Positions 43,083 through 53,395 of a stretch of DNA of 64,000 nt are shown in pieces (position 1 is the first letter of the stretch; each line of letters begins with the position of its first letter). Source of the stretch: Pseudorhizobium xiangyangii (GTDB lineage Bacteria; Pseudomonadota; Alphaproteobacteria; Rhizobiales; Rhizobiaceae); the NCBI RefSeq assembly GCF_020531965.1, contig NZ_JAJAWH010000017.1, positions 62,001 through 126,000 of the forward strand, read 5' to 3'. Under the pieces are notes generated by a model. That model ran no database searches. It was not told where the DNA came from and saw nothing but the letters and a program-made list of their open reading frames with translations. Position numbers and translations under genes: made by a program.

Positions 43083-45002
43083 ATGTCAAACGAAGAAACC
43101 AAGATGCGCCTCAGCCGGCGCCAAATGTTGGGATCGGCAGCCTTTGCCGCTGCTGCAGGAACGGCCAGCGTCGGTGGCGCGCTCAGCCTCACCGCAGGCT
43201 CGGCGACGCCAGCGGCCGCGCAAGGAACCGGTGACCATAGCTACGAGGTCAAGCCCGGCGAACTCGATGAATACTACACCTTCTTCTCAAGCGGCCAGAC
43301 CGGCGAAGTCCGCATCGTTGGCATGCCGTCGATGCGCGAGCTGATGCGCATCCCGGTCTTCAACCGCTGCAGCGCCACCGGCTGGGGCCAGACCAACGAG
43401 AGCCGGAAGGTGCTGACCGAAGGTCTGCTGCCGGAAACCGTGGAATTTCTGAAGGACCAGGGCGGCATCTATCACAACGGCGACCTCCATCACCCGCACC
43501 CATCGCAGACCGACGGTACCTATGACGGGCGCTATCTTTATGCCAACGACAAGGCGAACACACGAGTCTGCCGTATCCGCCTAGACGTGATGAAGTGCGA
43601 CAAGATCGTCCAGTTGCCGAACCAGCACACTGTTCATGGCCTGCGCGTGCAGAAGTATCCGAAGACCGGCTACGTGTTCTGCAACGGTGAAGACCGCGTG
43701 CCGATCCCGAACGACGGCAAGATCCTCGGTGATCACAAGCAGTACCATGCGATCTTCACTGCGGTCGATGGCGAAACCATGAAAGTCGCCTGGCAGGTCA
43801 TGGTCGATGGCAACCTCGACAACGTCGATGCCGACTACCAGGGCAAGTACTGCTTCGCCACGTGCTACAACTCCGAGGAAGGCGTAAACCTTGCCGAGAT
43901 GATGGCCAACGAGCAGGACTGGGTCGTCGTCTTTAACATCAAGCGGATCGAAGAAGCCGTCGCCAAGGGTGACTTTAAGGAAATGGGCGGCGTTCCCGTT
44001 ATCGACGGCCGCAAGGGCTCGCCTTACACGCGCTACATCCCCATCTCCAACAGCCCGCACGGTATGAACACCGCGCCGGACGGCATTCATATCGTTGCCA
44101 ACGGAAAACTGTCGCCAACGGTGACGGTCATGGACGTACGCAAGTTCGACGACCTGTTCGAAGACAAGATCAAGCCCCGCGACACCGTTGTTGCTGAGCC
44201 GGAACTTGGCCTCGGCCCGTTGCACACAGCCTATGACGGCAAGGGCAACGCCTATACGACCTTGTTCATCGATAGCCAGATCTGCAAGTGGAATATCGAG
44301 GACGCAAAGCGTGCCTATGCCGGGGAAAAGGTCGATCCTATCCGCCAGAAGCTCGACGTCCACTACCAGCCAGGCCACAACCACACATCCATGGGCCAGA
44401 CCAAGGAAGCCGATGGCAAGTGGCTGCTATCGCTGAATAAGTTCTCCAAGGACCGCTATTTGAACGTTGGTCCTCTGAAGCCGGAAAATGATCAGCTCAT
44501 CGACATTTCCGGTGACGAGATGGTTGTCGTCCACGACAGTCCGTCCTTCGCAGAACCGCATGATGCCACGATCGTCCACGCCTCCAAAATCAATCCAGTT
44601 CACGTCTGGAAGCGTGACGACCCCTTCTTTGCCGATGCGGTAAAGCAGGCGGAAGCCGATGGCATCGACCTGATGATGGACAGCGAAGTCATCCGCGACG
44701 GAAACAAGGTGCGCGTCTACATGACGTCGGCCGCCCCCGCTTTCGGTCTTGAGGAGTTCACGGTCAAGCAGGGTGACGAGGTGACCGTTTACGTCACGAA
44801 TATCGATGAAGTCGAGGACCTCACCCACGGCTTTGCCATCATCAACTATGGCGTCAACATGGAGATCGGACCGCAGGCGACTGCGTCGGTGACCTTCAAG
44901 GCGAATAAGCCGGGTGTGTGGTGGTACTACTGCTCATGGTTCTGCCATGCGATGCACATGGAGATGAAGGGCCGGATGTACGTGGAGCCCAAGACGGCAT
45001 GA
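43083..45002 (+). CDS. nosZ: Nitrous oxide reductase (clade I, Tat-exported)
   Basis: A 639-residue periplasmic enzyme that reduces N2O to N2. A twin-arginine leader ([16 protein letters not shown]) marks clade I. The seven-bladed propeller with CuZ histidines is visible at [46 protein letters not shown] and [15 protein letters not shown]. The C-terminal cupredoxin has the CuA motif [12 protein letters not shown] (C617, C621, H625). All copper ligands I can identify are present. AGGAAAGGG precedes the ATG. Confidence 0.98.
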   Translation: MSNEETKMRLSRRQMLGSAAFAAAAGTASVGGALSLTAGSATPAAAQGTGDHSYEVKPGELDEYYTFFSSGQTGEVRIVGMPSMRELMRIPVFNRCSATGWGQTNESRKVLTEGLLPETVEFLKDQGGIYHNGDLHHPHPSQTDGTYDGRYLYANDKANTRVCRIRLDVMKCDKIVQLPNQHTVHGLRVQKYPKTGYVFCNGEDRVPIPNDGKILGDHKQYHAIFTAVDGETMKVAWQVMVDGNLDNVDADYQGKYCFATCYNSEEGVNLAEMMANEQDWVVVFNIKRIEEAVAKGDFKEMGGVPVIDGRKGSPYTRYIPISNSPHGMNTAPDGIHIVANGKLSPTVTVMDVRKFDDLFEDKIKPRDTVVAEPELGLGPLHTAYDGKGNAYTTLFIDSQICKWNIEDAKRAYAGEKVDPIRQKLDVHYQPGHNHTSMGQTKEADGKWLLSLNKFSKDRYLNVGPLKPENDQLIDISGDEMVVVHDSPSFAEPHDATIVHASKINPVHVWKRDDPFFADAVKQAEADGIDLMMDSEVIRDGNKVRVYMTSAAPAFGLEEFTVKQGDEVTVYVTNIDEVEDLTHGFAIINYGVNMEIGPQATASVTFKANKPGVWWYYCSWFCHAMHMEMKGRMYVEPKTA

Positions 45003-46378
45003 TGCTTCTCCGTCTCATGACGAAAACAATAGGGATGGCGGCCGTTCTGGCCGCCGTTCCGGCTATGGCTATCGCCGCTGAGATTTCTCTCTCGCCCGGC
45101 AGCGGCCAGCCCCTGCAGCAGGCTATCGATACCGCCAAATCGGGCGAAGTCATCATCCTGGAGCCGGGGCTCTACGCCGGCCCGATCACCATCGACAAAT
45201 CACTCGTGCTCTCGGGGAAACATGGCGCGGTCATCCGCGCCGATGGCAAGGGCAGCGTCATCACCGTTGAAGCTGAGGGGGTGGTGGTGCGTGGGCTCGA
45301 AGTCACCGGATCGGGACGCGATCTGACGGCGCGCGATTCCGGCATTTTCGTCGCGCAGGCAGCAACCGGCGCCATCATCGAAGACAATTCCGTCATCGAT
45401 AACCTGTACGGCATCTACCTCTACGGCGCAGTCGATTCCGTTGCCCGAAACAATCGCATCGTCGGCCTGCAGACTGGACGCCTGAGCGAGGCCGGCAGCG
45501 GCGTGACCATCTGGAATGCTCCCGGTGCCAAGGTGCTCGGCAACGACATCCGTTTCGGCCGTGATGGCATAGCCACCAATGCCAGCAAGAAGAATATCTT
45601 CAGCGGCAACCGCTTCCAAGACCTGCGGTTTGCCATCCACTACATGTACACCAACGATAGTGAGATCAGCGACAACGTGTCGATCGGCAACTCAGTCGGT
45701 TATGCGATCATGTATTCTAGCCGGCTGAAGATAACCGGCAATCTGTCGGAGGGGGACCGTGACCACGGGCTGATGCTCAACACGGCGAACGGATCGGAGG
45801 TCCATGGGAACAGGGTGATCGGTCGCATGCAGCCAATCGACCGCTGGCTTTCAGCCGGCGTCCAGTCCGGCGAGCACGGTGTGCCGCAGCTTGACGACGA
45901 CACTATCCAGTCCAGCCAGGCTGAGCGGCTCGGGCCGGAAAAATGCGTCTTCATCTATAATGCCAACCGCAATCGTTTTACCGACAACAGCTTCGAGTCC
46001 TGTGCGATCGGCATTCATTTCACTGCCGGCTCCGAGGGTAACGCCATGAGCGGTAATGCTTTCATCGCCAACCGCAATCAGGTCAAATATGTCGGCACGC
46101 GCCACGTCGACTGGTCGAGCGAGGGGCGGGGCAATTTCTGGAGCGACAACCCGGCCTTCGACCTCGACGGCGATGGCATCGGGGACAATCCCTATCGCCC
46201 GAACGACCTCATAGATCAGGTTCTGTGGACTTCTCCGCAGGCAAAGCTGCTGACCACCAGCCCCGCAGTCCAGGTTATCCGCTGGGCTCAATCGCAATTC
46301 CCGGCGCTGCTGCCGGGCGGCGTCGTTGACAGTCATCCACTGATGGCTCCGCCGGCTGCCAGGAAGCTCGTACAATGA
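44999..46378 (+). CDS. nosD: Copper-site maturation protein NosD (periplasmic beta-helix)
   Basis: About 459 residues. A signal peptide (about 8-25, ending MAIAA) is followed by a right-handed parallel beta-helix with repeated short runs such as [19 protein letters not shown] and [18 protein letters not shown] (CASH/NosD domain). NosD works with the NosFY ABC transporter to build the CuZ site of NosZ. The ATG at 44999 overlaps the nosZ stop (ATGA); a second ATG at 45002 is also possible. Confidence 0.95.
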   Translation: MMLLRLMTKTIGMAAVLAAVPAMAIAAEISLSPGSGQPLQQAIDTAKSGEVIILEPGLYAGPITIDKSLVLSGKHGAVIRADGKGSVITVEAEGVVVRGLEVTGSGRDLTARDSGIFVAQAATGAIIEDNSVIDNLYGIYLYGAVDSVARNNRIVGLQTGRLSEAGSGVTIWNAPGAKVLGNDIRFGRDGIATNASKKNIFSGNRFQDLRFAIHYMYTNDSEISDNVSIGNSVGYAIMYSSRLKITGNLSEGDRDHGLMLNTANGSEVHGNRVIGRMQPIDRWLSAGVQSGEHGVPQLDDDTIQSSQAERLGPEKCVFIYNANRNRFTDNSFESCAIGIHFTAGSEGNAMSGNAFIANRNQVKYVGTRHVDWSSEGRGNFWSDNPAFDLDGDGIGDNPYRPNDLIDQVLWTSPQAKLLTTSPAVQVIRWAQSQFPALLPGGVVDSHPLMAPPAARKLVQ

Positions 46379-47286
46379 CAGCAACTGTGGAAATTACCGG
46401 CCTCTCCAAGCGCTATGGCAAAGTTGAGGCCGTGAGGGATGTCGCATTCAGCTTGAATGCCGGGGAAACCATTGCGCTTGTCGGCCATAACGGCGCAGGA
46501 AAGACGACGCTGATCAAACTCATGCTCGGCCTCATCCGGCCGAGCAGCGGCGGCGTCAGGGTCCTCGGCGAGGATCCGGCGCGTGGAGATTTCGCGGTGC
46601 GCCAGCGGCTCGGCTATCTGCCGGAAAGCGTCTCTTTTCACATGGCGCTGACCGGGCGGGAGACGCTTGCGTTCTATGCCAGGCTGAAGCGTGTTGACGT
46701 CTCATCCGCCAATGGCTTGTTCGAACGCGTTGGCCTGGCGCCCGAGGCGGCGGATCGACCGGTCCGCACCTATTCCAAGGGGATGCGCCAACGGCTCGGA
46801 CTGGCGCAAGCGCTGCTCGGCGAACCGCGCATCCTGCTGCTCGACGAGCCGACGAGCGGCCTCGACCCGGCGCTTCGCCGCAACTTCTACGATCTCGTCT
46901 CGGATCTGCGCGCACGCGGCGCCACGGTATTGCTCTCCTCGCACGCACTCACCGAGTTGGAAGGGCGGACCAACCGGGTCATTATCGTCAATCGCGGCGT
47001 CAAGATTGCCGATGGGACGCTGGACGAACTGCGCCACATCGCCCGCCTGCCGACCCGCATCAGTGTGCAGCTGGCTGGCGATGGGGCGGATCCGGCCTGG
47101 GTGAACGGCGCCGCGCGCTGGAAAAGGAGGGAAGGGGTGCTTGAGGCCGACGTCCTGCCGGAAGAGAAGATTGCACTGCTGCACCAGGTCACCGCGAACC
47201 CCTCGGGGCTCGCCAGCCTCACCGTGGTCGAACCGACGCTTGACGATCTTTATGCGCATTTCCTCAGCGGACAGGACACCAAATGA
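46375..47286 (+). CDS. nosF: ABC transporter ATPase NosF
   Basis: A 303-residue ABC ATPase: Walker A GHNGAGKTT, signature YSKGMRQRLGLAQAL, Walker B LLLDEPTSGLDPA, and switch histidine in LSSHALTEL. It powers the NosY membrane partner in delivery of a sulfur species or copper-site factor for NosZ maturation. Start ATGA overlaps the nosD stop; the stop overlaps nosY. Confidence 0.96.
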   Translation: MTATVEITGLSKRYGKVEAVRDVAFSLNAGETIALVGHNGAGKTTLIKLMLGLIRPSSGGVRVLGEDPARGDFAVRQRLGYLPESVSFHMALTGRETLAFYARLKRVDVSSANGLFERVGLAPEAADRPVRTYSKGMRQRLGLAQALLGEPRILLLDEPTSGLDPALRRNFYDLVSDLRARGATVLLSSHALTELEGRTNRVIIVNRGVKIADGTLDELRHIARLPTRISVQLAGDGADPAWVNGAARWKRREGVLEADVLPEEKIALLHQVTANPSGLASLTVVEPTLDDLYAHFLSGQDTK

Positions 47287-48110
47287 CTAATATACTCATC
47301 ATCGCCCGCAAGGAAATTCAGGAAGGCCTGCGTAACCGGTGGGTTCTGGCCACGACGCTACTGCTTGCCGCACTTGCCCTCACGCTTTCCTTCCTCGGCA
47401 GCGCTCCGACTGGCAATGTCGGTGTCAATCGCTTGGACGTGGTGATCGTCAGTCTGTCCAGCCTGACGATCTTTCTCGTCCCGTTGATCGCGCTGCTACT
47501 GTCTCACGACGCCGTTGTGGGTGAGGCGGAGCGCGGCACCATGCTGCTCCTGCTCAGCTATCCGATCGGCCGCAGCGAGGTTCTCTTCGGTAAATTCTTC
47601 GGACATCTGGCAATCCTCGCCTTCTCGACGCTATGCGGCTACGGCGCAGCGGCGGCCGCGCTGATGGCGACGGGCGCGCAGATCGGCGCCGCAAGCTGGA
47701 TGGCCTTCGCCTCCATGATCGGATACTCTGTACTGCTCGGCGCTGTTTTTCTTGCCATCGGCTATCTTACCAGCACGCTGGCCAGCGAGCGCAGCACGGC
47801 CGGCGGCATCGCCATCGGCGTATGGCTGTTCTTTGTATTAATCTACGACATGGCGCTCCTCGGTGGGCTGGTCGCCGCTCAGGGACATGCCGTCCCGGCC
47901 GGCTTGCTCGACCTGCTGCTGGTCGCGAACCCGACGGATGCCTACCGGCTGATCAATCTCGGCTCAGGGAATGCTGGTGCACTGTCGGGAATGGGTGGAA
48001 TTTCCGAACAGAGCAGGCTTTCTGTCCCCGTGCTGACAGCCGCCCTGATCGCCTGGACAGTCTTGCCTCTCGGTTGGGCGAGCTTTGTCTTTTCGAGGAG
48101 AGAAGTATGA
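47283..48110 (+). CDS. nosY: ABC transporter permease NosY
   Basis: A 275-residue protein with six TM helices (ABC-2 type): ARKEIQEGLRNRWVLATTLLLAALALTLSFLG at the start and conserved LLLLSYPIGRSEVLFGKFFGH. It is the membrane partner of NosF and NosD. It is linked by 4-nt ATGA overlaps on both sides, so nosD-F-Y-L are stoichiometrically coupled. Confidence 0.95.
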   Translation: MTNILIIARKEIQEGLRNRWVLATTLLLAALALTLSFLGSAPTGNVGVNRLDVVIVSLSSLTIFLVPLIALLLSHDAVVGEAERGTMLLLLSYPIGRSEVLFGKFFGHLAILAFSTLCGYGAAAAALMATGAQIGAASWMAFASMIGYSVLLGAVFLAIGYLTSTLASERSTAGGIAIGVWLFFVLIYDMALLGGLVAAQGHAVPAGLLDLLLVANPTDAYRLINLGSGNAGALSGMGGISEQSRLSVPVLTAALIAWTVLPLGWASFVFSRREV

Positions 48111-48676
48111 GGATTTCCATCGCCATCATGGTGCTTGCGACGTCGCTTTCCCTGCAGTCCTGCAGTCAGCAGGAGGATGCTCCGCCGCCGTTGCCTTTCG
48201 CCCTGACGGAGGAGGCCATGGGCCGCTATTGCGGAATGAACGTCCTTGAGCATTCCGGTCCCAAGGGCCAGATCATCCTTGAAAACGTACCGGAAGCGAT
48301 ATGGTTTTCGTCGGCCCGCGATACGCTTGCCTTCACCATGCTTCCGGAGGAGCCACGCGACATCGCTGCGATCTATGTCTCGGATATGAGCAAGGCCGCG
48401 AGCTGGGAGGAGCCCGGCGCGGAAAACTGGGTTGATGCGAGGGAAGCTGTCTTTGTTATAGACAGTGCTCGGCGCAGCGGAATGGGCACAGAGGAGGCGG
48501 TCCCCTTTTCCAAGGATGCTGATGCGCAAGCCTTTGCGAAACTGCACGGTGGACGCGTCGTGCGTTTCAACGATGTTCCGCAAGACTATGTTCTGGGCTC
48601 TGGCACCTCGATGCCTGACGCGGCGCCCGATTCGACTGGAGAGACCGAAGCGACCGAGGTAGACCATCATGGCTAA
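48107..48676 (+). CDS. nosL: Copper chaperone lipoprotein NosL
   Basis: A 189-residue lipoprotein with lipobox LQSC (C19) and the NosL domain: RYCGMNVLEHSGPKGQI carries the conserved metal-binding Cys/Met/His region, and MGTEEAVPFSKDADAQAFAKLHGGRVVRFNDVP completes the fold. NosL supplies Cu(I) to apo-NosZ via NosD. The C-terminal acidic tail (DSTGETEATEVDHHG) is extra. It overlaps nosY by 4 nt and nosX by 8 nt. Confidence 0.95.
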   Translation: MRISIAIMVLATSLSLQSCSQQEDAPPPLPFALTEEAMGRYCGMNVLEHSGPKGQIILENVPEAIWFSSARDTLAFTMLPEEPRDIAAIYVSDMSKAASWEEPGAENWVDAREAVFVIDSARRSGMGTEEAVPFSKDADAQAFAKLHGGRVVRFNDVPQDYVLGSGTSMPDAAPDSTGETEATEVDHHG

Positions 48677-49664
48677 TCCCATCGCGCGCCGACGGGCGAT
48701 CTCCATCATCGCTGCCGCCTGTGGGCTGCCACTTCTCGGCCTTGCCAGGACATCGCATGCGGGCCTTGATCCGGTAGTCTGGAAAGGTCAGGCACTCGGT
48801 GCACCAGCAACCCTCATTCTCAATCATCCCGACCGCATCAAGGCCCAGCAACTGATCGAGCGTGTCGTGCTTGAGGTCCAGCGGCTTGAATCGATCTTCA
48901 GTCTCTACCGCGAGCAGTCAGCTCTAAGCGAGCTCAACCGGTTCGGGGCGCTCGCGATGCCGCCGCAAGAACTGGTGGCGGTGCTTGAGGCAAGCCACGC
49001 TGTCTGGGAGGAGACTACGGGATTGTTCGATCCGACCGTCCAGCCGCTATGGGCCGTCTATGCTCACCACTTTGCCCGGTCCGATGCGCAGGCGTCCGGG
49101 CCACCATCTGCGGACCTGGATGCCGTCAAGGCACTGATCGGCTTCCAGAACGTCCACTTCAATCGCGACCGGATCACATTTGCAAAACGCGGCATGGGTT
49201 TGACGCTGAACGGGGTCGCCCAGGGATATGTTACCGACCGGATCGTTGCCATGCTTCGGGACGCCGGCGTTACAAGCAGCCTTGTCGATATGGGTGAGAA
49301 CCGTGCGATCGGGCACCGTGCTGACGGGGCTCCATGGCGGATCGGCCTCGCGAATACCCAGGGCGGCGATCCCACCGACGCCGTCATTCCGCTCGTTGAC
49401 AGGGCTGTCGCTACATCCAGCTTTTCCGGATTCCGGTTCGATACGGCAGGCCGTTTCAGCCACATTCTTGATCCCCACCGTGGCGCTGCCGATCCGCTCT
49501 ACCGTCGTTTGACAACCATTACCGGCGACGCCACGCGCGCCGATGCTTACTCTACCGCAATGAGCCTGATGGACATGACGCAGATCCGAGCCACTCTCGC
49601 TCGCCAACCGGACATTGCTGTCGATCTTGTCACGGACGCGGGCGATCGACTACGCCTTACGTAA
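48669..49664 (+). CDS. nosX: FAD:protein FMN transferase NosX (ApbE family)
   Basis: A 331-residue ApbE-family protein with a Tat-type leader (RRRAISIIAAACGLPLLG). Family motifs are ESIFSLYREQSALSELNRFG, NGVAQGYVTDRIV, SSLVDMGENRAIG, SHILDPHRG and DATRADAYSTAMSLM. It attaches FMN covalently to the NosR periplasmic domain. Last gene of the nos operon. Confidence 0.95.
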   Translation: MANPIARRRAISIIAAACGLPLLGLARTSHAGLDPVVWKGQALGAPATLILNHPDRIKAQQLIERVVLEVQRLESIFSLYREQSALSELNRFGALAMPPQELVAVLEASHAVWEETTGLFDPTVQPLWAVYAHHFARSDAQASGPPSADLDAVKALIGFQNVHFNRDRITFAKRGMGLTLNGVAQGYVTDRIVAMLRDAGVTSSLVDMGENRAIGHRADGAPWRIGLANTQGGDPTDAVIPLVDRAVATSSFSGFRFDTAGRFSHILDPHRGAADPLYRRLTTITGDATRADAYSTAMSLMDMTQIRATLARQPDIAVDLVTDAGDRLRLT

Positions 49665-49901
49665 AACTCCCTGCCGCAGCAGTTGAACGGATATCCTGGT
49701 GAAATGCGCCGTAAGAGGCCGGCCCTCCGCGGGAAGCATCCGTTCCTGACTGGTCCCTGTCTGAGATACGCCTGTTTTCTATTGCCGCTCGGAGGCCCAT
49801 ATCGTGAGGCACGATTGCCAGGCGTGCCAACAGACGCTGGGGCAAACATGTGGGCGAGCACCCGATCCAAGCTCAACCCGCATAGCGTAGCCCTGAACGA
49901 T

Positions 49902-49927
49902 GTAGGACCCCATGTATGCGGTCCTAC
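49902..49927. repeat. 8-bp inverted repeat between nosX and the phosphatase gene
   Basis: GTAGGACC (49902-49909) and GGTCCTAC (49920-49927) with a 10-nt loop, followed by TTCGCT. It lies between convergent genes, so a weak terminator is likely. Apart from this, the 298 bases between nosX and the phosphatase gene show nothing I can support. Confidence 0.4.
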
Positions 49928-49962
49928 TTCGCTATCGCAACCGCCGGCTTCCCGAGAGGCAC

Positions 49963-50562
49963 TTAATCCGGCGCATCGAGGATAGGTGCGGAGGTTGTTG
50001 CGTTGAAAACTTCAAGCCGTGCCTCGTCCCTGGGAAATGCAAGGATGGTCAGGCTCCCTGGGCCGACAGGGATAATGCGCGAGGGAGCCAGGCCTAGCGC
50101 TTCATCGAGAGCTGCACGGATCACACCCCCGTGGCAAACCATCAGCACGGTTCTTTCATCGGCCTCGATTGCACGCGTTAATGCCCGACCAACGCGTGTA
50201 CGAAAGTTTGCCCAGATCTCACCATTTTCCGGAGCGAACATTCCAGCACGCCATCCTTTATAAGCCTCAGGTGTTTTGTACATCAAGTGCGCAATCTCCA
50301 TACCTGTCCAGGCACCGACGTTCTGCTCGCGAAGCAGTGGCTCGCGTACCGCGTCCGGATGTCCAAGGAGTGCGGCGGTTGTTGCCGCTCGCGTCAGATC
50401 AGAGGTGAGGACGAGATCTGGCCTGTAGGTTGCAACCATCGGCGCTAGTGCCCGTGCCTGTTCCTCGCCTCGTGCCGACAACCCGATATCGGCCTGGCCC
50501 TGTAGGCGGCGAACTGCGTTCCATTCGCTTTCGCCATGTCGCACCAGTAAAATGCGTTTCAT
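49963..50562 (-). CDS. Histidine phosphatase family protein (phosphoglycerate-mutase-like)
   Basis: A 199-residue branch-1 histidine phosphatase. The catalytic motif is LVRHGESEWN (His near residue 9), with the second catalytic histidine in VCHGGVIRAALDEAL. It removes phosphate from small phosphorylated compounds in the cytoplasm. Its ATG overlaps the stop of the ABC ATPase gene (ATGA), so it is the last gene of the importer operon and probably acts on the imported solute. Confidence 0.88.
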   Translation of the reverse strand: MKRILLVRHGESEWNAVRRLQGQADIGLSARGEEQARALAPMVATYRPDLVLTSDLTRAATTAALLGHPDAVREPLLREQNVGAWTGMEIAHLMYKTPEAYKGWRAGMFAPENGEIWANFRTRVGRALTRAIEADERTVLMVCHGGVIRAALDEALGLAPSRIIPVGPGSLTILAFPRDEARLEVFNATTSAPILDAPD

Positions 50563-51599
50563 GAAATACGGTTTCCTTCAGTGTCAAAAAATGCGGCCGG
50601 GGCGTCAGGTAAGCGGAACCGCAGTCCCAAAGGCAGGCGGGCCGCGCCGTCAGCAATAGCGGTGATCCGGATATCATTGACGATACCGGTCACCAGACGG
50701 CGGCCGGCCATGGGCACGATTTCGGCGAGCCGCACCTGCAGCGTGCGCGGGCCAGGTTCGTCTGTAACCGCGATCTCCTCAGCACGGACCATGGCATATC
50801 CTCTCAAGCCAGGAAGAGAAGGATCGGCGATCGCACCGAACCATTTACCATCGGCTATCGGGATCAGATTAGCTGGCGGGGTGCCAACGAAGCCGGCTAC
50901 AAACGCCGAGGCTGGTTCCGCAAGTAGTCGCTCGGGTGCATCGAACTGCTCAATACGGCCTCGGTTCATTACCGCAACGTGTGTTGCCATTGTCATGGCC
51001 TCCACCTGATCGTGTGTGACGTAGACCGACGTTGCACCAGTGGCGGCATGGACCCTTAGGAGTTCCACCCGCATCTCGACGCGCAGTGTCGCATCAAGAT
51101 TGGACAGTGGCTCGTCAAAGAGCATCACGTTGGGACGCGGCGCGATCATTCGAGCAAGCGCCACGCGCTGCTGTTGACCGCCTGAGACTTCGCCGGGATA
51201 TCGATTGGCGAGTTGCGCTATTCCGAGCATCTCCATGGCTTCCTTGATACGCGCCCGACGCTCGTCGTTGGATAGTTTCGCGACTTTCAATGGCCACTCG
51301 ATATTACCCGCGACCGTCATGTGGGGCCATAGTGCGTAGGATTGGAAGACAAGGCCGGTATCGCGCTTGGCTGGCGGTATCGTGAAGCCTGAACCGCCAT
51401 CCGCGACGAGCGTGTCGCCGAAGCGGATTTGTCCGCCAGTTGGCTGTTCGAGACCAGCCAACATGCGTAGCATCGTACTCTTGCCACATCCGGATGGCCC
51501 AAGCAGCACGAGGAAGGCGCCCTGGGATACTGAGAAGCTGACGTCGTGAACCGCGTTGGTGCCAGCGAACGATTTGGTTACTTGGTTGAGCGAAATCAC
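50559..51599 (-). CDS. ABC transporter ATPase (Fe3+/phosphate-ester importer subfamily, AfuC/FbpC-like)
   Basis: About 346 residues: Walker A GPSGCGKST, Q-loop VFQSYALWPHMTV, signature VSGGQQQRVALARM, Walker B LFDEPLSNLDA, switch histidine VYVTHDQVEAM, and a C-terminal TOBE-type domain (about 240-346). The subfamily is usually annotated as iron import, but AfuC-type members import sugar phosphates. The start is GTG 51599, 10 nt after the permease stop with GAGG upstream; the open frame extends to 51689, but only within the permease gene. Confidence 0.88.
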   Translation of the reverse strand: MISLNQVTKSFAGTNAVHDVSFSVSQGAFLVLLGPSGCGKSTMLRMLAGLEQPTGGQIRFGDTLVADGGSGFTIPPAKRDTGLVFQSYALWPHMTVAGNIEWPLKVAKLSNDERRARIKEAMEMLGIAQLANRYPGEVSGGQQQRVALARMIAPRPNVMLFDEPLSNLDATLRVEMRVELLRVHAATGATSVYVTHDQVEAMTMATHVAVMNRGRIEQFDAPERLLAEPASAFVAGFVGTPPANLIPIADGKWFGAIADPSLPGLRGYAMVRAEEIAVTDEPGPRTLQVRLAEIVPMAGRRLVTGIVNDIRITAIADGAARLPLGLRFRLPDAPAAFFDTEGNRIS

Positions 51600-51609
51600 G
51601 GGCGAAGCC

Positions 51610-53343
51610 TCATGCGATGTTTTCGCGCCGGCGACCGCGCAACAGCGTTGCCGCACCGGTAGCGAACATGGAGATGACGAGAATGACAAGTGTCACTGCA
51701 TTGGCGAATTGGTGAAATCCGTCCGAAGCATAGCTGTAGGACAGGACTGCCAAGAGCGGTGACGTCGGTGTGAAAAGTAAGATGGTAATTGCCAGATCAC
51801 CGATGATATTGACGAAGGAAATCAGAAGACCGGCGACAAGTCCTCGAGCGGCAAGCGGGATAGTGATCGCTCTCAGCCGTCGAAAGAACCCGGCACCGGT
51901 CATGCGCGCCGCCTCATCGATGTCGCCGGAGATTTGTGCAACGGTTGCCCTTCCTGTCTGTACGGCAAAGGGCAACATTGCGGCCGTCAATGCCAGCGCG
52001 AGCAGGAGCTTGGTTCCATAAAGCGCAGGTAGCGGGCCAATGGGAGCGCCATATAGAGCTATGTAGGCGGCGGCAAACGCTATTCCGGGAAGAAGCATCG
52101 GCAGGAAGCTTAGCTGCGAGACGAGGCTGCTTAATACTGGAACTTTGTGTCGTGTCAGTGCCACGGCAATGAGAATGCCGAGCAGGTTGGCCGTGAATGC
52201 CACGACCACTCCCAGCGTTAGGGTGGTCGTCAACGCCGAGATCAATTGCGGATTGTGGAAGATGCCTGGCTGACCCCGGGCGAAAGCCGGGTCGGACGTA
52301 CCGATCCAGTAGTGCAACGTCCAGTTTGAGAATAGAGCAAGTGAAGACGGAGCGAAGCTTGCGGCAAGTAGAAGAAAAATTGGCAAGACCGTTGTCAGAA
52401 AACAGATCGACCAGGCTAGCACCGCGAGAAGCGATTTGCCGCCGCCGAGCGCAAACCGGCGAGGTTTTGCACCCTTGCCGCCGATTGTCGCGAAGCTTCG
52501 CCTACCGCTCAAAATGCGGTTTCCAATGCCCAGGAAAACCGCAGAAATGCAAATGAGGAGGATGGCCAGTACAAAGCCGCGCTCTGTCTGGCCGATTTCA
52601 ATCATTCCAAACAAGCGGGTTGACAGTGTTTGCATGCGCACCGGCAGACCGAGCAGGGCCGGTGCTGCGAAGTTCGATACGGCTCCGGCAAAGGCGAGTG
52701 AACCGCCAGCAATGATAGCTGGAGTTACGACGGGAAGCACAATGCCGAAGAGGATCCGCTTGCGGGAAGCTCCCGTCATTTGCGCGGCCTCGATCAAGTC
52801 GCCGTTGACTGCGGCAAGAGCAGCGGCGATTACCGTGAAGGCGAGGGCATAGTAGTGGGCGATCAGGACCAAAATGGTTGGTAGAATCCCCCAGGACAGC
52901 CAATCAGGAATGGCAAAGCCAAGGCCTTCGAGGAGGCCGCCTCCGCCGCCGACGCGGCCATTGCGAAATACGCTGCCCCAGGCTAGCGCTGTCGCAAAGC
53001 TTGGGATCATAAAGGGCAGGGTGGCCATGAAGCCGATGGCGGCCCGGCCCGGAACGTCAGTCATCACGACCAGCCAAGCGAGAAAGCCGCCGAGCAGAAC
53101 GCATCCAGCAGCGACGCTCAAACCAATAAGCATCGTGTTGGCGGCCGGCCGCCAGAAAAGGTTCGGGGAAAGTCTGCTGGCGAGCACATCACCCCAAGCT
53201 TGGGCGCCGGAGGATGGCTGCAGGGTCTGGATGGCGATCGTGATTAAGGGGGCTGCCACCAGTGCAAAGAGGATCAGGGCCATCGCGAGGGTCAGGCCAT
53301 GGGATGCGAAGAGTTGCCCGCGGCGGCGAAGCGGCAATGTCAT
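51610..53343 (-). CDS. ABC transporter permease, fused double unit (AfuB/FbpB-like)
   Basis: A 577-residue permease with two BPD-transp-1 halves and about twelve TM helices. EAA-loop-like motifs appear in both halves: NGDLIEAAQMTGASRKRILFGIVLPVVTPAI and SGDIDEAARMTGAGFFRRLRAITIPLAARG. Both channel halves are therefore in one chain, as in FbpB/AfuB. ATG 53343 has GGAG at 7 nt. It lies between the binding-protein gene (52 nt upstream) and the ATPase gene. Confidence 0.9.
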   Translation of the reverse strand: MTLPLRRRGQLFASHGLTLAMALILFALVAAPLITIAIQTLQPSSGAQAWGDVLASRLSPNLFWRPAANTMLIGLSVAAGCVLLGGFLAWLVVMTDVPGRAAIGFMATLPFMIPSFATALAWGSVFRNGRVGGGGGLLEGLGFAIPDWLSWGILPTILVLIAHYYALAFTVIAAALAAVNGDLIEAAQMTGASRKRILFGIVLPVVTPAIIAGGSLAFAGAVSNFAAPALLGLPVRMQTLSTRLFGMIEIGQTERGFVLAILLICISAVFLGIGNRILSGRRSFATIGGKGAKPRRFALGGGKSLLAVLAWSICFLTTVLPIFLLLAASFAPSSLALFSNWTLHYWIGTSDPAFARGQPGIFHNPQLISALTTTLTLGVVVAFTANLLGILIAVALTRHKVPVLSSLVSQLSFLPMLLPGIAFAAAYIALYGAPIGPLPALYGTKLLLALALTAAMLPFAVQTGRATVAQISGDIDEAARMTGAGFFRRLRAITIPLAARGLVAGLLISFVNIIGDLAITILLFTPTSPLLAVLSYSYASDGFHQFANAVTLVILVISMFATGAATLLRGRRRENIA

Positions 53344-53395
53344 GCGAAACTCCGAAAGAGACGAACGCTGACGCGTCCGCCTCAACTTTCATGTC

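Noticed and set aside
49683-49985. 100-codon frame between nosX and the phosphatase gene
   Set aside because: No start signal, and it overlaps the convergent phosphatase gene end; residue mix looks random.
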